Source: a bacterium
GTDB lineage: Bacteria > Myxococcota_A > Bradymonadia > UBA7976 > UBA1532
Direction: 5' to 3'
NCBI GenBank assembly: GCA_030426085.1
Contig: JAUHYW010000059.1
Span: 1-64,000 of the forward strand
Length of the DNA: 64,000 bases
Shown: positions 19,851 to 28,032 of the stretch, piece by piece
Numbering within the stretch: position 1 is the stretch's first letter
How the letters are laid out: each line of letters opens with the position of its first letter
Program-made: the position numbers and the translations under genes
Notes under the pieces: model-generated
Databases searched by the model: none
Told to the model about the DNA's origin: nothing
What the model saw: the letters and a program-made list of their open reading frames with translations, nothing else

Positions 19851-20555
19851 CTACTCGCCCACCTCCCGCTGACAGCCGGGGCTCAGACACACCGCCAGCG
19901 GCACCCGGATCTCGATGCGATCGGCGCACGGGGCCTCGGTGAAGAGCGCGGCGTCGGCGCTGAAGGTGCCCACGGCCACCGGCGCCTGCGCGTCGTCCAG
20001 CCCGACCACCCGCACCGCGATGTCGCCCCGGGGCACGTCGATCGGGATCTCGACCGCCAGCCCGGGGCAGACGAAGGCGTCGGTCCAGGTGAAGCGATCC
20101 TCCACGTCGATGGTGATCTGCACCTGCTCGACCCCGTTGCCCGGGCAGTCGAACTCGTTCTCGAACGGCCAGCGGATCCACAGCGGGCGCACCCGCCGCA
20201 GCAGGGGCAGCGACAGCGCCAGCTCGGCCCCGTCGCCCACCGTGATGTCGTCCCGGGCCTCGTGGGTCCAGCAGCCGTCGGTGTCCAGGCCGGCGAGCAG
20301 CACCGTGTACTCGCCGGGGGTCACGTCGTCGAGCACGGTCCCGTTCTCGGGGCAGACCCGCTCCACGCCGCGGATGGGGTCGGCGACGCCGTAGCCGTAC
20401 AGCTCGGTGCGCACCGCCGAGACGCCGGCCTCGGCGCAGGTGAGCTGGCCGATGCGCCACTCGATCTGCACCGTGCCCGGGCGTTGAGGGTCGTCGCACC
20501 CCGCCAGCCCGAGCAGGAGCGCGGCGCCGAGCGTTCGGATCGGGCGGTGGATCAT
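19851..20555 (-). CDS. Small lipoprotein, beta-rich, unknown
   Basis: 234 aa. ATG 20555 begins MIHRPIRTLGAALLLGLAGC, giving lipobox LAGC (Cys20) with Asp at +2. Six further Cys (CAEAG, VCPENG, GCWT, DCPGNG, VCPG, APCAD and a terminal CLSPGC) suggest several disulfides. The body is predicted beta-rich: repeated short strands such as GEYTVLLAGLDTDG and DIAVRVVGLDDAQ look like two or more Ig-like or carboxypeptidase-regulatory-like folds. Convergent with the membrane protein gene, 23 bases apart. No enzymatic motif seen. Confidence 0.75.
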   Translation of the reverse strand: MIHRPIRTLGAALLLGLAGCDDPQRPGTVQIEWRIGQLTCAEAGVSAVRTELYGYGVADPIRGVERVCPENGTVLDDVTPGEYTVLLAGLDTDGCWTHEARDDITVGDGAELALSLPLLRRVRPLWIRWPFENEFDCPGNGVEQVQITIDVEDRFTWTDAFVCPGLAVEIPIDVPRGDIAVRVVGLDDAQAPVAVGTFSADAALFTEAPCADRIEIRVPLAVCLSPGCQREVGE

Positions 20556-20600
20556 GCGGCCACGATACGGACCCCCTCCGGTTCGCGCCAGCGGCACGCG

Positions 20601-22097
20601 TCAGCGGGGGCCGAACGTCGCCCGCCCGCCCACGAAGGTGGCCCGGATCGTCGGAGGCGGGCCGTCCGCTCGGCGGGGCTCGCCGTCGACCACCGTGACG
20701 TCGGCCGCGAAGCCCGGCGCGAGCACCCCGCGATCGGCCTCGGCGAAGGCGGCCCGGGCCGCGCCCCGGGTGCTCGCCGCCAGCGCCGCCTCGAAGCTCA
20801 GCCCCTCGCCGATCGGCGGCGCCATCGCTGCCCGCAGCGCGGCGAGCGGATCGGCCGGCGCGATGGGGCAGTCGCTGCCGATGACGAGCCCCGCCCCGGC
20901 CGCGGCCAGCGACCGCCAGGGGAAGGCCCACCGCAGCCGCTCGGGGCCCAGCCGCGCGGCGATCCATGGCGCGTCGGCGATGGCGTGGGTCGGCTGGATG
21001 CCGGCCACCAGCCCCGCCCGCCCCAGCGCGGTGACCGTCTGCGGGTCGACGACCTGGGCGTGCTCGACCCGGTGGCGCATCGGTCGGGCCGCCGCCAGCG
21101 CCGCGACGGCTTCCCGCGCCGCCCGATCGCCGATGGCGTGCACCGCGACCTGGAACCCCGCCTCGGCGTAGCGCGCCGCCCGCCGCCGCAGCGCCTCGCC
21201 GTGCACGACCGGCCGCCCGCAGGTGTCGGGGGCGTCGCTGTAGGGCGCCGACAGCCAGGCCCCCCGGCTGCCCAGCGCGCCGTCGGCGAAGAGCTTCACC
21301 CCGGCCACCGACAGCCACGGGTCGCGGCGGGGCCCGCCGGCCAGCGCCCCGTCGAGGGCCGGATCCTCACCGTCGACCAGCAGATGCGCCCGCACCGGCA
21401 GCCGGCCCTCGGCCCGCAGCGCGCGCCACGCCTCGACGTCGGCCGCCGCGGCGCACACGTCGTGCACCGCGGTCAATCCGGCGGCGGCGAAGCGGGAAGC
21501 GGCGCGGGACAGCCAGCGGCGGCGATCGTCGGCGGTCGGCGGGGGCTCGGCGGCCAGCACCCGCCGGATCGCGTCGTCGTAGAGCAGCCCGCTCGGGGTC
21601 CCGTCCGGGTCCCGCCCGATGCGCCCGCCGGGTGGATCGGCCGTCGCCCGGTCGATGCCCGCCGCCGCCAGCGCCTTCGAGTCGACCCAGACGACGTGCC
21701 GGTCGACCCGGTGCAGCACGATCGGGCGGTCGCTCAGCCCGTCGAGCAGCCGCCGATGGGGGGGCGCGGACCAGCGGGCCTCGTCCCAGCCGAAGCCCCG
21801 GATCCAGCGTGAGCCCGCTTGCCCCGCCACCGCCGCCCGGGCCGCTGCGAGGTCCAGCCCGCTCAGATCGACCTGCTCGGCCGCCTCGCCGAGCCACGCC
21901 GGGTGGGTGTGCCCGTCGACCAGCCCCGGCAGGGCCACCGCGCCCGGCAGCTCGACCCGCTGCCCGCTGCGCCGCCGGGCCTCGGCCGCCGAGCCGAGCC
22001 ACACCACCCGCCCGTCGCGCGCCGCGAGCGCCGTCGGCGCCGGCCCGGGCCGCCCGGTCTCGACGCGCCCCACCACCAGGATCAGATCATCGGTCAC
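20601..22097 (-). CDS. Amidohydrolase family 3 (YtcJ-like) metal-dependent hydrolase
   Basis: 498 aa from GTG 22097 (VTDDLILVVG); earlier ATGs would extend into the divergent promoter. It is an amidohydrolase-superfamily TIM barrel: DGHTHP for the beta1 metal pair, the bridging Lys in GVKLFADGALGSRG, His in VAVHAIGDRA and HRVEHAQ, and the catalytic Asp in GSDCPIAPADP. The last 30 residues are the usual C-terminal strand (LAPGFAADVTVVDGEP). YtcJ-type enzymes hydrolyse amide or ester substrates that are mostly unknown. No signal peptide, so cytosolic. Divergent from the BtpA-family gene and 45 bases upstream of the small lipoprotein gene on the same strand. Confidence 0.9.
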   Translation of the reverse strand: MTDDLILVVGRVETGRPGPAPTALAARDGRVVWLGSAAEARRRSGQRVELPGAVALPGLVDGHTHPAWLGEAAEQVDLSGLDLAAARAAVAGQAGSRWIRGFGWDEARWSAPPHRRLLDGLSDRPIVLHRVDRHVVWVDSKALAAAGIDRATADPPGGRIGRDPDGTPSGLLYDDAIRRVLAAEPPPTADDRRRWLSRAASRFAAAGLTAVHDVCAAAADVEAWRALRAEGRLPVRAHLLVDGEDPALDGALAGGPRRDPWLSVAGVKLFADGALGSRGAWLSAPYSDAPDTCGRPVVHGEALRRRAARYAEAGFQVAVHAIGDRAAREAVAALAAARPMRHRVEHAQVVDPQTVTALGRAGLVAGIQPTHAIADAPWIAARLGPERLRWAFPWRSLAAAGAGLVIGSDCPIAPADPLAALRAAMAPPIGEGLSFEAALAASTRGAARAAFAEADRGVLAPGFAADVTVVDGEPRRADGPPPTIRATFVGGRATFGPR

Positions 22098-22164
22098 CGC
22101 GGGATGGTGGTCGTCGGGCGCCGCATCTGTCAATCTGCCGCCGACGCGCCCTCCAGGAGAGCCC

Positions 22165-22968
22165 ATGCCCCGCCCGCTGCCGTTCGATCCCCGCTTCATC
22201 GGCATGATCCACCTCGACCCGCTGCCCGGCGCCCCGGACTACGCCGGCGACGTCGACCGGGTCGCCGCCGAGGCCGCCGAGGCCGCTGAGGCGCTCGCCG
22301 CGGGCGGGGTCACCGCGATCATGGTCGAGAACTTCCACGACGCGCCGTTCTACAAGGACCACCTGCCCCCCGAGACCATCGCCGGGCTCACCCGCTGCGC
22401 GCTCGCCGTGCGCCGCGCCGCGCCCGCGCTGCCCCTGGGCATCAACGCGCTGCGCAACGACGGCCCGGCGGCGCTGGGCGTCGCGGTGGCCGTCGGGGCC
22501 CGCTTCATCCGGGTCAACGTGCTGTGCGGGGCGATGGTGACCGATCAGGGCCTCATCGAAGGCTGCGCCGCCGCGCTGGTGCGCAAGCGGCGCGCCCTGG
22601 GGGCCGACGTCGCGATCCTGGCCGACGTGGGGGTCAAGCACGCCCAGCCGCTGGGGGGCTTCGATCTGGCCCAGTCGGCCCGGGACACCGCGCTGCGGGG
22701 GCGGGCCGACGCCCTGATCGTCTCCGGATCGGGCACCGGGGCCCCGACGCCCCGGGCGCGCATCGACGCGGTGCGGGCGGCGGTCCCCGGGGTGCCGGTG
22801 CTCGTCGGCAGCGGCGCCACCGTCGAGGCGGTCGATCCGGCGGCGGCCGACGGGTTCATCGTCGGCACCGCCCTCAAGCGCGAGGGGCGGGTGGCGCGGT
22901 CGCAGGTGGCGGCGATGACCCGGGCGCTGGGCCTCGACGGGGCGCGGGCTACTCCAGCGGGTGCCTGA
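22165..22968 (+). CDS. BtpA/SgcQ-family TIM-barrel protein
   Basis: 267 aa from ATG 22165 with AGGAGA upstream. BtpA-family marks: GMIHLDPLPGAP near the N-terminus, GGVTAIMVENFHDAPF, PLGINALRND, FIRVNVLCGAMVTDQGLIEG, ADVGVKHAQPL, and a phosphate-binding-like ending VLVGSGATVEAVDP...DGFIVGTALK. BtpA is linked to photosystem I accumulation in cyanobacteria, and relatives such as SgcQ are widespread in non-photosynthetic bacteria with unknown activity; nothing photosynthetic is here. The last 20 bases overlap the end of the convergent pilin gene. Confidence 0.88.
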   Translation: MPRPLPFDPRFIGMIHLDPLPGAPDYAGDVDRVAAEAAEAAEALAAGGVTAIMVENFHDAPFYKDHLPPETIAGLTRCALAVRRAAPALPLGINALRNDGPAALGVAVAVGARFIRVNVLCGAMVTDQGLIEGCAAALVRKRRALGADVAILADVGVKHAQPLGGFDLAQSARDTALRGRADALIVSGSGTGAPTPRARIDAVRAAVPGVPVLVGSGATVEAVDPAAADGFIVGTALKREGRVARSQVAAMTRALGLDGARATPAGA

Positions 22969-23482
22969 CGAACACCCCCGCGCCGCCTTGGATGCTGCCC
23001 GAGAGCAGGTCGACGAAGCCGATGCGTTCGAAGGTGCTGAATACGTTGTCGCAGTTGAGGTTGCCCGAGGCCCGCGCGGTGAAGTGGGCCCCTGTGCCCT
23101 CGCCCTCGCTGCCGAAGGCGTACCAGTAGTAGTGGGGGTCGTCGAGCGAGAACTGGAGCTGCTGCCAGGTGGGCTTGACGAACGCCGAGGCGCTGCCCAC
23201 GCATTGGCCCCGGTCGTTCGCCTCGCAGCACGCGTCCTCGCCGGGGGTCGGCACGACGGTGTCGGGGAACTTCGCGGCCAGCCCCAGGCCCCCGCGATCG
23301 ACCTGCTGCGACTGGTACGAGGTCACCGCGCCGTCGTAGATGCGGCGCAGGTTGATGGTCGCCTCGGAGGTCTTGCTGCGGCGCACCGACTTCTCGAACG
23401 CGGGGATGGCCACCGCCGCGAGCAGGCCGATGATCGCCACGACGATCATGAGCTCGATGAGCGTGAAACCCCGCCGTGTCAT
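22949..23482 (-). CDS. Type IV pilin-like prepilin
   Basis: 177 aa. ATG 23482 sits behind GGAGGAGAG. The class III leader MTRRG is followed by FTLIELMIVVAIIGLLAA, so cleavage is between Gly5 and Phe6, with Glu at +5 of the mature chain as assembly requires. The globular domain carries four Cys (a vicinal CC in DACCEAND, plus GQCVG and LNCDN). The RRSKTSEATINLRRIYDGA segment after the hydrophobic helix is typical of pilin-like proteins in deltaproteobacteria. It could be a minor pilin or pseudopilin, because no pilus assembly genes are nearby. Its 3' end overlaps the BtpA-family gene by 20 bases, tail to tail. Confidence 0.9.
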   Translation of the reverse strand: MTRRGFTLIELMIVVAIIGLLAAVAIPAFEKSVRRSKTSEATINLRRIYDGAVTSYQSQQVDRGGLGLAAKFPDTVVPTPGEDACCEANDRGQCVGSASAFVKPTWQQLQFSLDDPHYYWYAFGSEGEGTGAHFTARASGNLNCDNVFSTFERIGFVDLLSGSIQGGAGVFVRHPLE

Positions 23483-23733
23483 CGACTCTCCTCCGATGTG
23501 CGGACTTCGATCCCCGGGACACCATCGTATCCGAGTCCCGGGAACGATACCACCGGCGGGCGGCCCCTTCGGGCAACACCGTGGATTCGGAGCGGAAACC
23601 CGCCCCATCACCGGCCTCCGTCGGGCATGATGCGGGCCCCGGGGTGGCCCCGGGCCGGGCGAAACATTGCCCCCGACCCGCCAGTTGGAGAATCCTGGGC
23701 GACGCGACCGCCCTCACGGCATCCGAGAACCAG

Positions 23734-24906
23734 ATGACCCCGGCCTCTCCAGGACTCGTGCGCCGCCTGGGGCCCGCGATGGGCCTCTCGCTGCTGGTGC
23801 ACATCGCCGCGCTGCCGGCGTTGAAGGCGCTGATCCTGCGCCCGATCGACCCCGCCGAGAACGCCGCGGTGCCCGCCACGACGGTGCTCGGCGAGGCCGA
23901 GCTCGACGAGCTGGTCGCCGCGCTCGAGAACCCGCCCGAGCCGGCGCCGCGGGTGCCGCTGCCCCCGCCGCCCAAGCCGCCGTCGCCCCGGCCCGACGGT
24001 CAGGTGGTCGAGATCCCGCCGCCCGAGCGGGAGGAGACCCCCGACGACGCCCGCTTCCTCTCGGAGTACGACAGCAAGGTCGACAAGGAGCAGGTCTCGG
24101 CCCGCAACGCGCCGCCGACCCCCGCGATGCGCAAGTCGGATCGGCGCCTGATCTCGACCGGGGACGACGTGGAGGGCGCGGTGGACGGCCGCCGGGAGGC
24201 GCGCCCCGAGCAGAAGCCGGAGACCACCGCCGCGGTGGAGAAGGAGGGCGACGCCCAGCGGGACGCCGATCAGGCCAAGGCCGAGGCCCGGGCGCAGCCC
24301 GACCGCCGCCGGCAGACCGATCAGGCGACCCCGCTGACCGAAGGCGCGGGGCCCTTCCGCCGCGCGGATGAGGCCGGCGATCGACAGGCCACCGCGCCGC
24401 CCAGCGGGGGCCGGGCCGGCGGCGCGGCGACCCCGCCGAGCTACGAGTCGCTGCTGCCGACCCTCGGCCCGGAGGAGATGGCGGCGATGCAGGGCTCGAT
24501 CGACCACGTCGAGGACGTCGAGAAGGGGGAGGCGACTTTCCTCAACACCCGGGAGTACAAGTTCGCCTGGTTCTTCAACCGGGTGAAGCGCAGCGTGCAG
24601 CAGCAGTGGAACGCGGTGGACGTGCACCGCCGCTACGACCCCTACGGCCGGGTCTACGGGGTGCGCGATCGGCTGACGGTGGTCGAGGTGACGCTGACCC
24701 CCGACGGGCAGCTCGACGACATCTACGTCAAGAAGGACAGCGGGGTGGCCTTCCTCGACGAGGCGGCGCTGAAGGCGTTCCGCGACGCGGCGCCGTTCCC
24801 CAACCCGCCCGAGGCGCTGCGGGACGACGACGGCCGCATCCGGTTCAGCTTCGGCTTCTACCTCGAGATCAACGGCCGCGGCTTCCGCATGTTCCGCTAC
24901 CGCTGA
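23734..24906 (+). CDS. TonB/TolA-like energy-transducer-type protein
   Basis: 390 aa from ATG 23734. An N-terminal membrane helix (about 15-32, MGLSLLVHIAALPALKALIL) is followed by a Pro-rich stretch (APRVPLPPPPKPPSPRP), a long Lys/Glu/Arg/Ala-rich periplasmic spacer (about 115-235), and a C-terminal TonB-like domain (about 280-390: RVKRSVQQQWNAV, LTVVEVTLTPDGQLDDIYVKK, LDEAALKAFRDAAPFPNPP). This is the TonB/TolA plan: inner-membrane anchor, spanning arm, outer-membrane-contacting domain. No exbB/exbD pair is in the window. Relatives in myxobacteria are also associated with gliding complexes, so the partner is open. Divergent from the pilin gene. Confidence 0.85.
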   Translation: MTPASPGLVRRLGPAMGLSLLVHIAALPALKALILRPIDPAENAAVPATTVLGEAELDELVAALENPPEPAPRVPLPPPPKPPSPRPDGQVVEIPPPEREETPDDARFLSEYDSKVDKEQVSARNAPPTPAMRKSDRRLISTGDDVEGAVDGRREARPEQKPETTAAVEKEGDAQRDADQAKAEARAQPDRRRQTDQATPLTEGAGPFRRADEAGDRQATAPPSGGRAGGAATPPSYESLLPTLGPEEMAAMQGSIDHVEDVEKGEATFLNTREYKFAWFFNRVKRSVQQQWNAVDVHRRYDPYGRVYGVRDRLTVVEVTLTPDGQLDDIYVKKDSGVAFLDEAALKAFRDAAPFPNPPEALRDDDGRIRFSFGFYLEINGRGFRMFRYR

Positions 24907-24936
24907 GCCGAGGCGGGCCGGGCGCGCCGGGCGCCT

Positions 24937-25329
24937 TCAGTCGGTCTCTTCGCTCACGAAGGCGTCGTACTCGCCGGCGTCCATCAGCTCGTCGAGCTGC
25001 TCCGGGTCGCGGGGCGCGACCCGGATGAGCCAGCCCTCACCGTACGGATCCTCGTTGACCAGCTCGGGGCTGTCCTCGAGCTGGTCGTTGAGCTCGATGA
25101 CCTTGCCGTCGAGCGGGGCGTACAGCTCGCTGACCGCCTTGACCGACTCCACGCTGCCGAACTCGTCGCCTTCGGTGATCTCGGCGCCGAGAGCGGGCGG
25201 CTCGACGTAGACGATGTCGCCGAGCGCCTCGGTGGCGTGCTCGGTGATGCCCACCACGACGCTGCCGTCGTCGTCGACGCGGGCCCACTCGTGCTCCTTG
25301 GTGTAGCGCAGATCCTTGGGGCTGCTCAT
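24937..25329 (-). CDS. gcvH: Glycine cleavage system H protein
   Basis: 130 aa, normal size. The lipoyl carrier shuttles the aminomethyl group between the P, T and L proteins. The lipoylated lysine is Lys64 in FGSVESVKAVSELYAP, and the N-terminal KEHEWARVDDDG and C-terminal NEDPYGEGWLIRV blocks are canonical. ATG 25329 follows GGATGGAG. It is the last gene of the folD-gcvT-gcvH run, 26 bases after gcvT. The product needs GcvP and lipoamide dehydrogenase from elsewhere. Confidence 0.96.
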   Translation of the reverse strand: MSSPKDLRYTKEHEWARVDDDGSVVVGITEHATEALGDIVYVEPPALGAEITEGDEFGSVESVKAVSELYAPLDGKVIELNDQLEDSPELVNEDPYGEGWLIRVAPRDPEQLDELMDAGEYDAFVSEETD

Positions 25330-25355
25330 GACTCCATCCTCTGCTGACGTGCGGC

Positions 25356-26453
25356 TCAGGCGCCGGGCTTGACGAACGGGGGCTTGATCACGGTCGCCTC
25401 GGCGACCGACTTGCGGATGCGGATGCTCAGCGGCGTGCCGGTCCGGTGCATACCGGTGGGCACATAGGCCATGCCGATGTTGACCCCGAGGGTCGGCGAG
25501 CGGGTGCCCGAGGTGACCTGGCCCACCGGGGCCCCGTCGGCGTCGAGCACCGGGTAGCCGGGGCGGGCGGGGGCCCCCCGCCCCTCCATGCGGAACGCCA
25601 CCAGCCGCCGGGGGATGCCGGCCGCCTTCTGGGCGAGCAGGGCCGGCTGCCCGATGAAGCCGCCGGGCTTCTTCAGCTTGCAGATCCAGCTCAGGCCGGC
25701 CTCGAGCGGGGTGGTGCTCTCGTCGATGTCGTTGCCGTAGAGGGCGTACTTCATCTCGAGCCGCAGCGTATCGCGGGCGCCGAGCCCGATGGGCGCCAGC
25801 ATGCCCTCGCCGGCCTCGAACAGCGTGTCCCACAGCGCCGGGCCCTGATCGGCGGCGGTGTACAGCTCGAAGCCGTCCTCGCCGGTGTAGCCGGTGCGGG
25901 CGATGATGCACGGCACCTCGCCCACGGCGCCCTCGGTGAACCAGTAGCGCCGCAGGCCGTGCAGCTCGGCGTCGCAGATGGGCTGCAGCAGCGCCTCGGC
26001 GTGCGGGCCCTGCACCGCGAGTTGGGCGTAGTCCGCGCTGCGGTCGTGGGCCGTGGCGTCGCCCTCGAGGTGGTCGGCGATCCAGGCGAAGTCCTTGGCC
26101 ACGTTCGAGGCGTTGCACACCACCAGCAGCTTCTCGGGTGAGAAGCGGTAGATGACCAGATCGTCGAGGATGCCCCCGGTCGGCAGGCACATCGCGGTGT
26201 ACAGGGCCTGCCCGTCGGCGATGCCGTCGAGGTCGTTGGTGATCAGCCGGTTGAGGGCCGGCAGGGCGTCGGGCCCCTCGACGAACACCTCGCCCATGTG
26301 GCTGACGTCGAACACGCCGACCTTCTCCCGGACGTGGGCGTGCTCCTCCATGATGCCGGCGTACTGCACCGGCATCTGGTAGCCGGCGAACGGCACGAAG
26401 CGGGCCCCGGCGGCCGCGTGACGATCGTAGAGCGGGGTCTTGAGGTCACTCAT
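25356..26453 (-). CDS. gcvT: Aminomethyltransferase (glycine cleavage T protein)
   Basis: 365 aa, full length. It transfers the methylene carbon from H-protein-bound aminomethyl to tetrahydrofolate and releases ammonia. Family marks: [28 protein letters not shown], the catalytic Asp region [23 protein letters not shown], and the folate-binding [12 protein letters not shown]. Its ATG overlaps the stop of folD by four bases (ATGA), so the two are translationally coupled. This pairs 5,10-methylene-THF production with its oxidation by FolD. Confidence 0.96.
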   Translation of the reverse strand: MSDLKTPLYDRHAAAGARFVPFAGYQMPVQYAGIMEEHAHVREKVGVFDVSHMGEVFVEGPDALPALNRLITNDLDGIADGQALYTAMCLPTGGILDDLVIYRFSPEKLLVVCNASNVAKDFAWIADHLEGDATAHDRSADYAQLAVQGPHAEALLQPICDAELHGLRRYWFTEGAVGEVPCIIARTGYTGEDGFELYTAADQGPALWDTLFEAGEGMLAPIGLGARDTLRLEMKYALYGNDIDESTTPLEAGLSWICKLKKPGGFIGQPALLAQKAAGIPRRLVAFRMEGRGAPARPGYPVLDADGAPVGQVTSGTRSPTLGVNIGMAYVPTGMHRTGTPLSIRIRKSVAEATVIKPPFVKPGA

Positions 26454-27319
26454 CGGGCTCCTCCGGGGCGGCCGGCCGCCGCCAGGCTCACGTTGTGCAA
26501 CAGCGAGGCGATGGTCATCGGGCCGACCCCGCCGGGCACCGGCGTCAGGTGGCCGGCGACCGCGGCGACCTCGGCGAAGTGCACGTCGCCCACCAGCGTG
26601 CCCTCGGGGGTGCGGTTGATGCCCACGTCGATGACCGCCGCGCCGGGCTTGATCCAGTCGCCGCGCACCATCTGGGGGCGGCCGACCGCGGCGACGACGA
26701 TGTCCGCCTCGCGGACCCGGGCCTTCAGATCGGCGGTGCGCGAGTGGCAGACGGTGACCGTGGCGTGGGCCGCGAGCAGCAGCAGGGCCATCGGCTTGCC
26801 CACGATCGTGCTGCGCCCGATGACCACCGCCCGCTTGCCCTCGATGGGCACCCCGTGGGCCGCGAGCATGCGCATGCAGCCCGAGGGGGTGCAGGCGACG
26901 AAGCCCGGCTCGCCGGCCACGAGGGCCCCCAGGCTCGCCGGGTGCAGCCCGTCGACGTCCTTGGCCGGGTCGATCGCCCGCAGGATGCGGCCGGCGTCCT
27001 CGGGCGAGATGCCGGCCGGCAGCGGGAGCTGCACCAGGATGCCGTGCACCGCCTCGTCGGCGTTGAGCCGCTCGACCACCGCCAGCAGATCACCCGCCGA
27101 GACCTCGGCCGGCAGCCGCACGGTGCGGGCCGCGATGCCGACCCGGGCGGCCATCTTCGCCTTGCTGCGCACGTAGATCTGGCTGGCGGGGTCGTCGCCG
27201 GCGAGCACCACCGCCAGCCCGGGCACCACGCCCCGCCCGGCCAGCTCGCTCACCCGGGCCTTCACCTCGCGGCGCACGGCCCGGGCGAGGGCCCGTCCGT
27301 CGATGATCTCAGCGGCCAT
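26450..27319 (-). CDS. folD: Methylene-THF dehydrogenase / methenyl-THF cyclohydrolase
   Basis: 289 aa, standard length. It oxidises 5,10-methylene-THF to methenyl-THF with NADP and hydrolyses this to 10-formyl-THF. The catalytic Tyr49 and Lys53 sit in [22 protein letters not shown] and DVDGLHP line the active site, [17 protein letters not shown] is the dinucleotide-binding turn, and [16 protein letters not shown] is the C-terminal signature. The start is ATG 27319 with GGGGTGAG upstream. It lies 42 bases after the HTH-PilZ gene with no evident promoter between, so it is probably cotranscribed from 28.0 kb. Confidence 0.96.
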   Translation of the reverse strand: MAAEIIDGRALARAVRREVKARVSELAGRGVVPGLAVVLAGDDPASQIYVRSKAKMAARVGIAARTVRLPAEVSAGDLLAVVERLNADEAVHGILVQLPLPAGISPEDAGRILRAIDPAKDVDGLHPASLGALVAGEPGFVACTPSGCMRMLAAHGVPIEGKRAVVIGRSTIVGKPMALLLLAAHATVTVCHSRTADLKARVREADIVVAAVGRPQMVRGDWIKPGAAVIDVGINRTPEGTLVGDVHFAEVAAVAGHLTPVPGGVGPMTIASLLHNVSLAAAGRPGGAR

Positions 27320-27361
27320 GGCTCACCCCTTCGTCGGCTCGGCCCGCCCGCGGGCGGCGCG

Positions 27362-27940
27362 TCAGACCGAGGCGATATAAGACTGGAGCGCGCCCGGGTC
27401 AACCCGGGTGAAGCGGCAGCCGAAGGAGAGGGTGTCGTCGTCGGAGCGGCGCAGGTGCACGAGCTGGCAGACCCCGTCGAGGGTGCGCCCGATCGCGCCG
27501 ACGTCGATGCGCAGGATGAACTCGGTGGGCACCATCTTGCCGTCGCCGGGGTAGCCGGTGATGAAGGCGCCGCCCATGCTCAGGTTGCCGACCGTCACGT
27601 CGAACTGGTTGCCGTCGTCGGTCTCGAGCACCGCCGAGAGGTCGGTGTCCTTGCGGGGGAAGGTGCGCAGATCGACGTCGCGCCGGCTGACCGGGGGGCG
27701 GCTGGTGGCCCGCCGGGAGCGCTTGCGGTTGCTGATCTCTTCGTCGAAGACCCGCAGCAGGTCGGTCGAGATCTCGTGCTCGCGCATGAACTCGACCACG
27801 CTCTCCCGGTAGATCCGCCGCTCGTTCGAGCGGGGCAGACGAAAGCCCTTCAGCTTGCCCTCGTCGAACCACTTGATGACGGTGTTGATGTTGACGCTGA
27901 AAATTCGCGCGACCTGGCCGGTCGTGAACACACGCGTCAT
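27362..27940 (-). CDS. MerR/BldC-type HTH protein fused to a PilZ domain
   Basis: 192 aa from ATG 27940 (ribosome site GGGAGG). Residues 1-57 are a small winged HTH of the MerR/excisionase type (FTTGQVARIFSVNINTVIKW, then an IYRESVVEFMREHEI helix). A basic linker leads to a PilZ domain (about 85-190) with the c-di-GMP-binding pair intact: RxxxR at Arg92-Arg96 and NxSxxG at Asn119-Gly124. The expected behaviour is a DNA-binding protein that senses c-di-GMP. It is the first gene of the folD-gcvT-gcvH run, so it may regulate one-carbon genes, or itself. Targets not shown. Confidence 0.88.
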   Translation of the reverse strand: MTRVFTTGQVARIFSVNINTVIKWFDEGKLKGFRLPRSNERRIYRESVVEFMREHEISTDLLRVFDEEISNRKRSRRATSRPPVSRRDVDLRTFPRKDTDLSAVLETDDGNQFDVTVGNLSMGGAFITGYPGDGKMVPTEFILRIDVGAIGRTLDGVCQLVHLRRSDDDTLSFGCRFTRVDPGALQSYIASV

Positions 27941-27985
27941 CGGATCGGACCTCCCGCTGTTCGCCTCGTGCGTCCGAGACACCGC

Positions 27986-28014
27986 ACCGTATCGGACTCG
28001 CCCACAGGGCACAA
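27986..28014 (-). promoter_or_regulatory. Sigma70-type promoter for the HTH-PilZ/folD/gcv run
   Basis: On the minus strand, TTGTGC (28014-28009), 17 bases, TACGGT (27991-27986), in the gap downstream of the radical SAM gene. The leader would be about 40 bases. Confidence 0.5.
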
Positions 28015-28032
28015 GATGCCCTGACAGGACCG

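Noticed and set aside
22165-22968. BtpA-family gene as a sign of photosynthesis
   Set aside because: No photosystem or pigment gene is present, and this family is widespread in non-photosynthetic bacteria.
23657-23670. A GG-N10-GC element resembling a sigma54 promoter before the TonB-like gene
   Set aside because: Only the GG and TTGC cores match; most other consensus bases fail.
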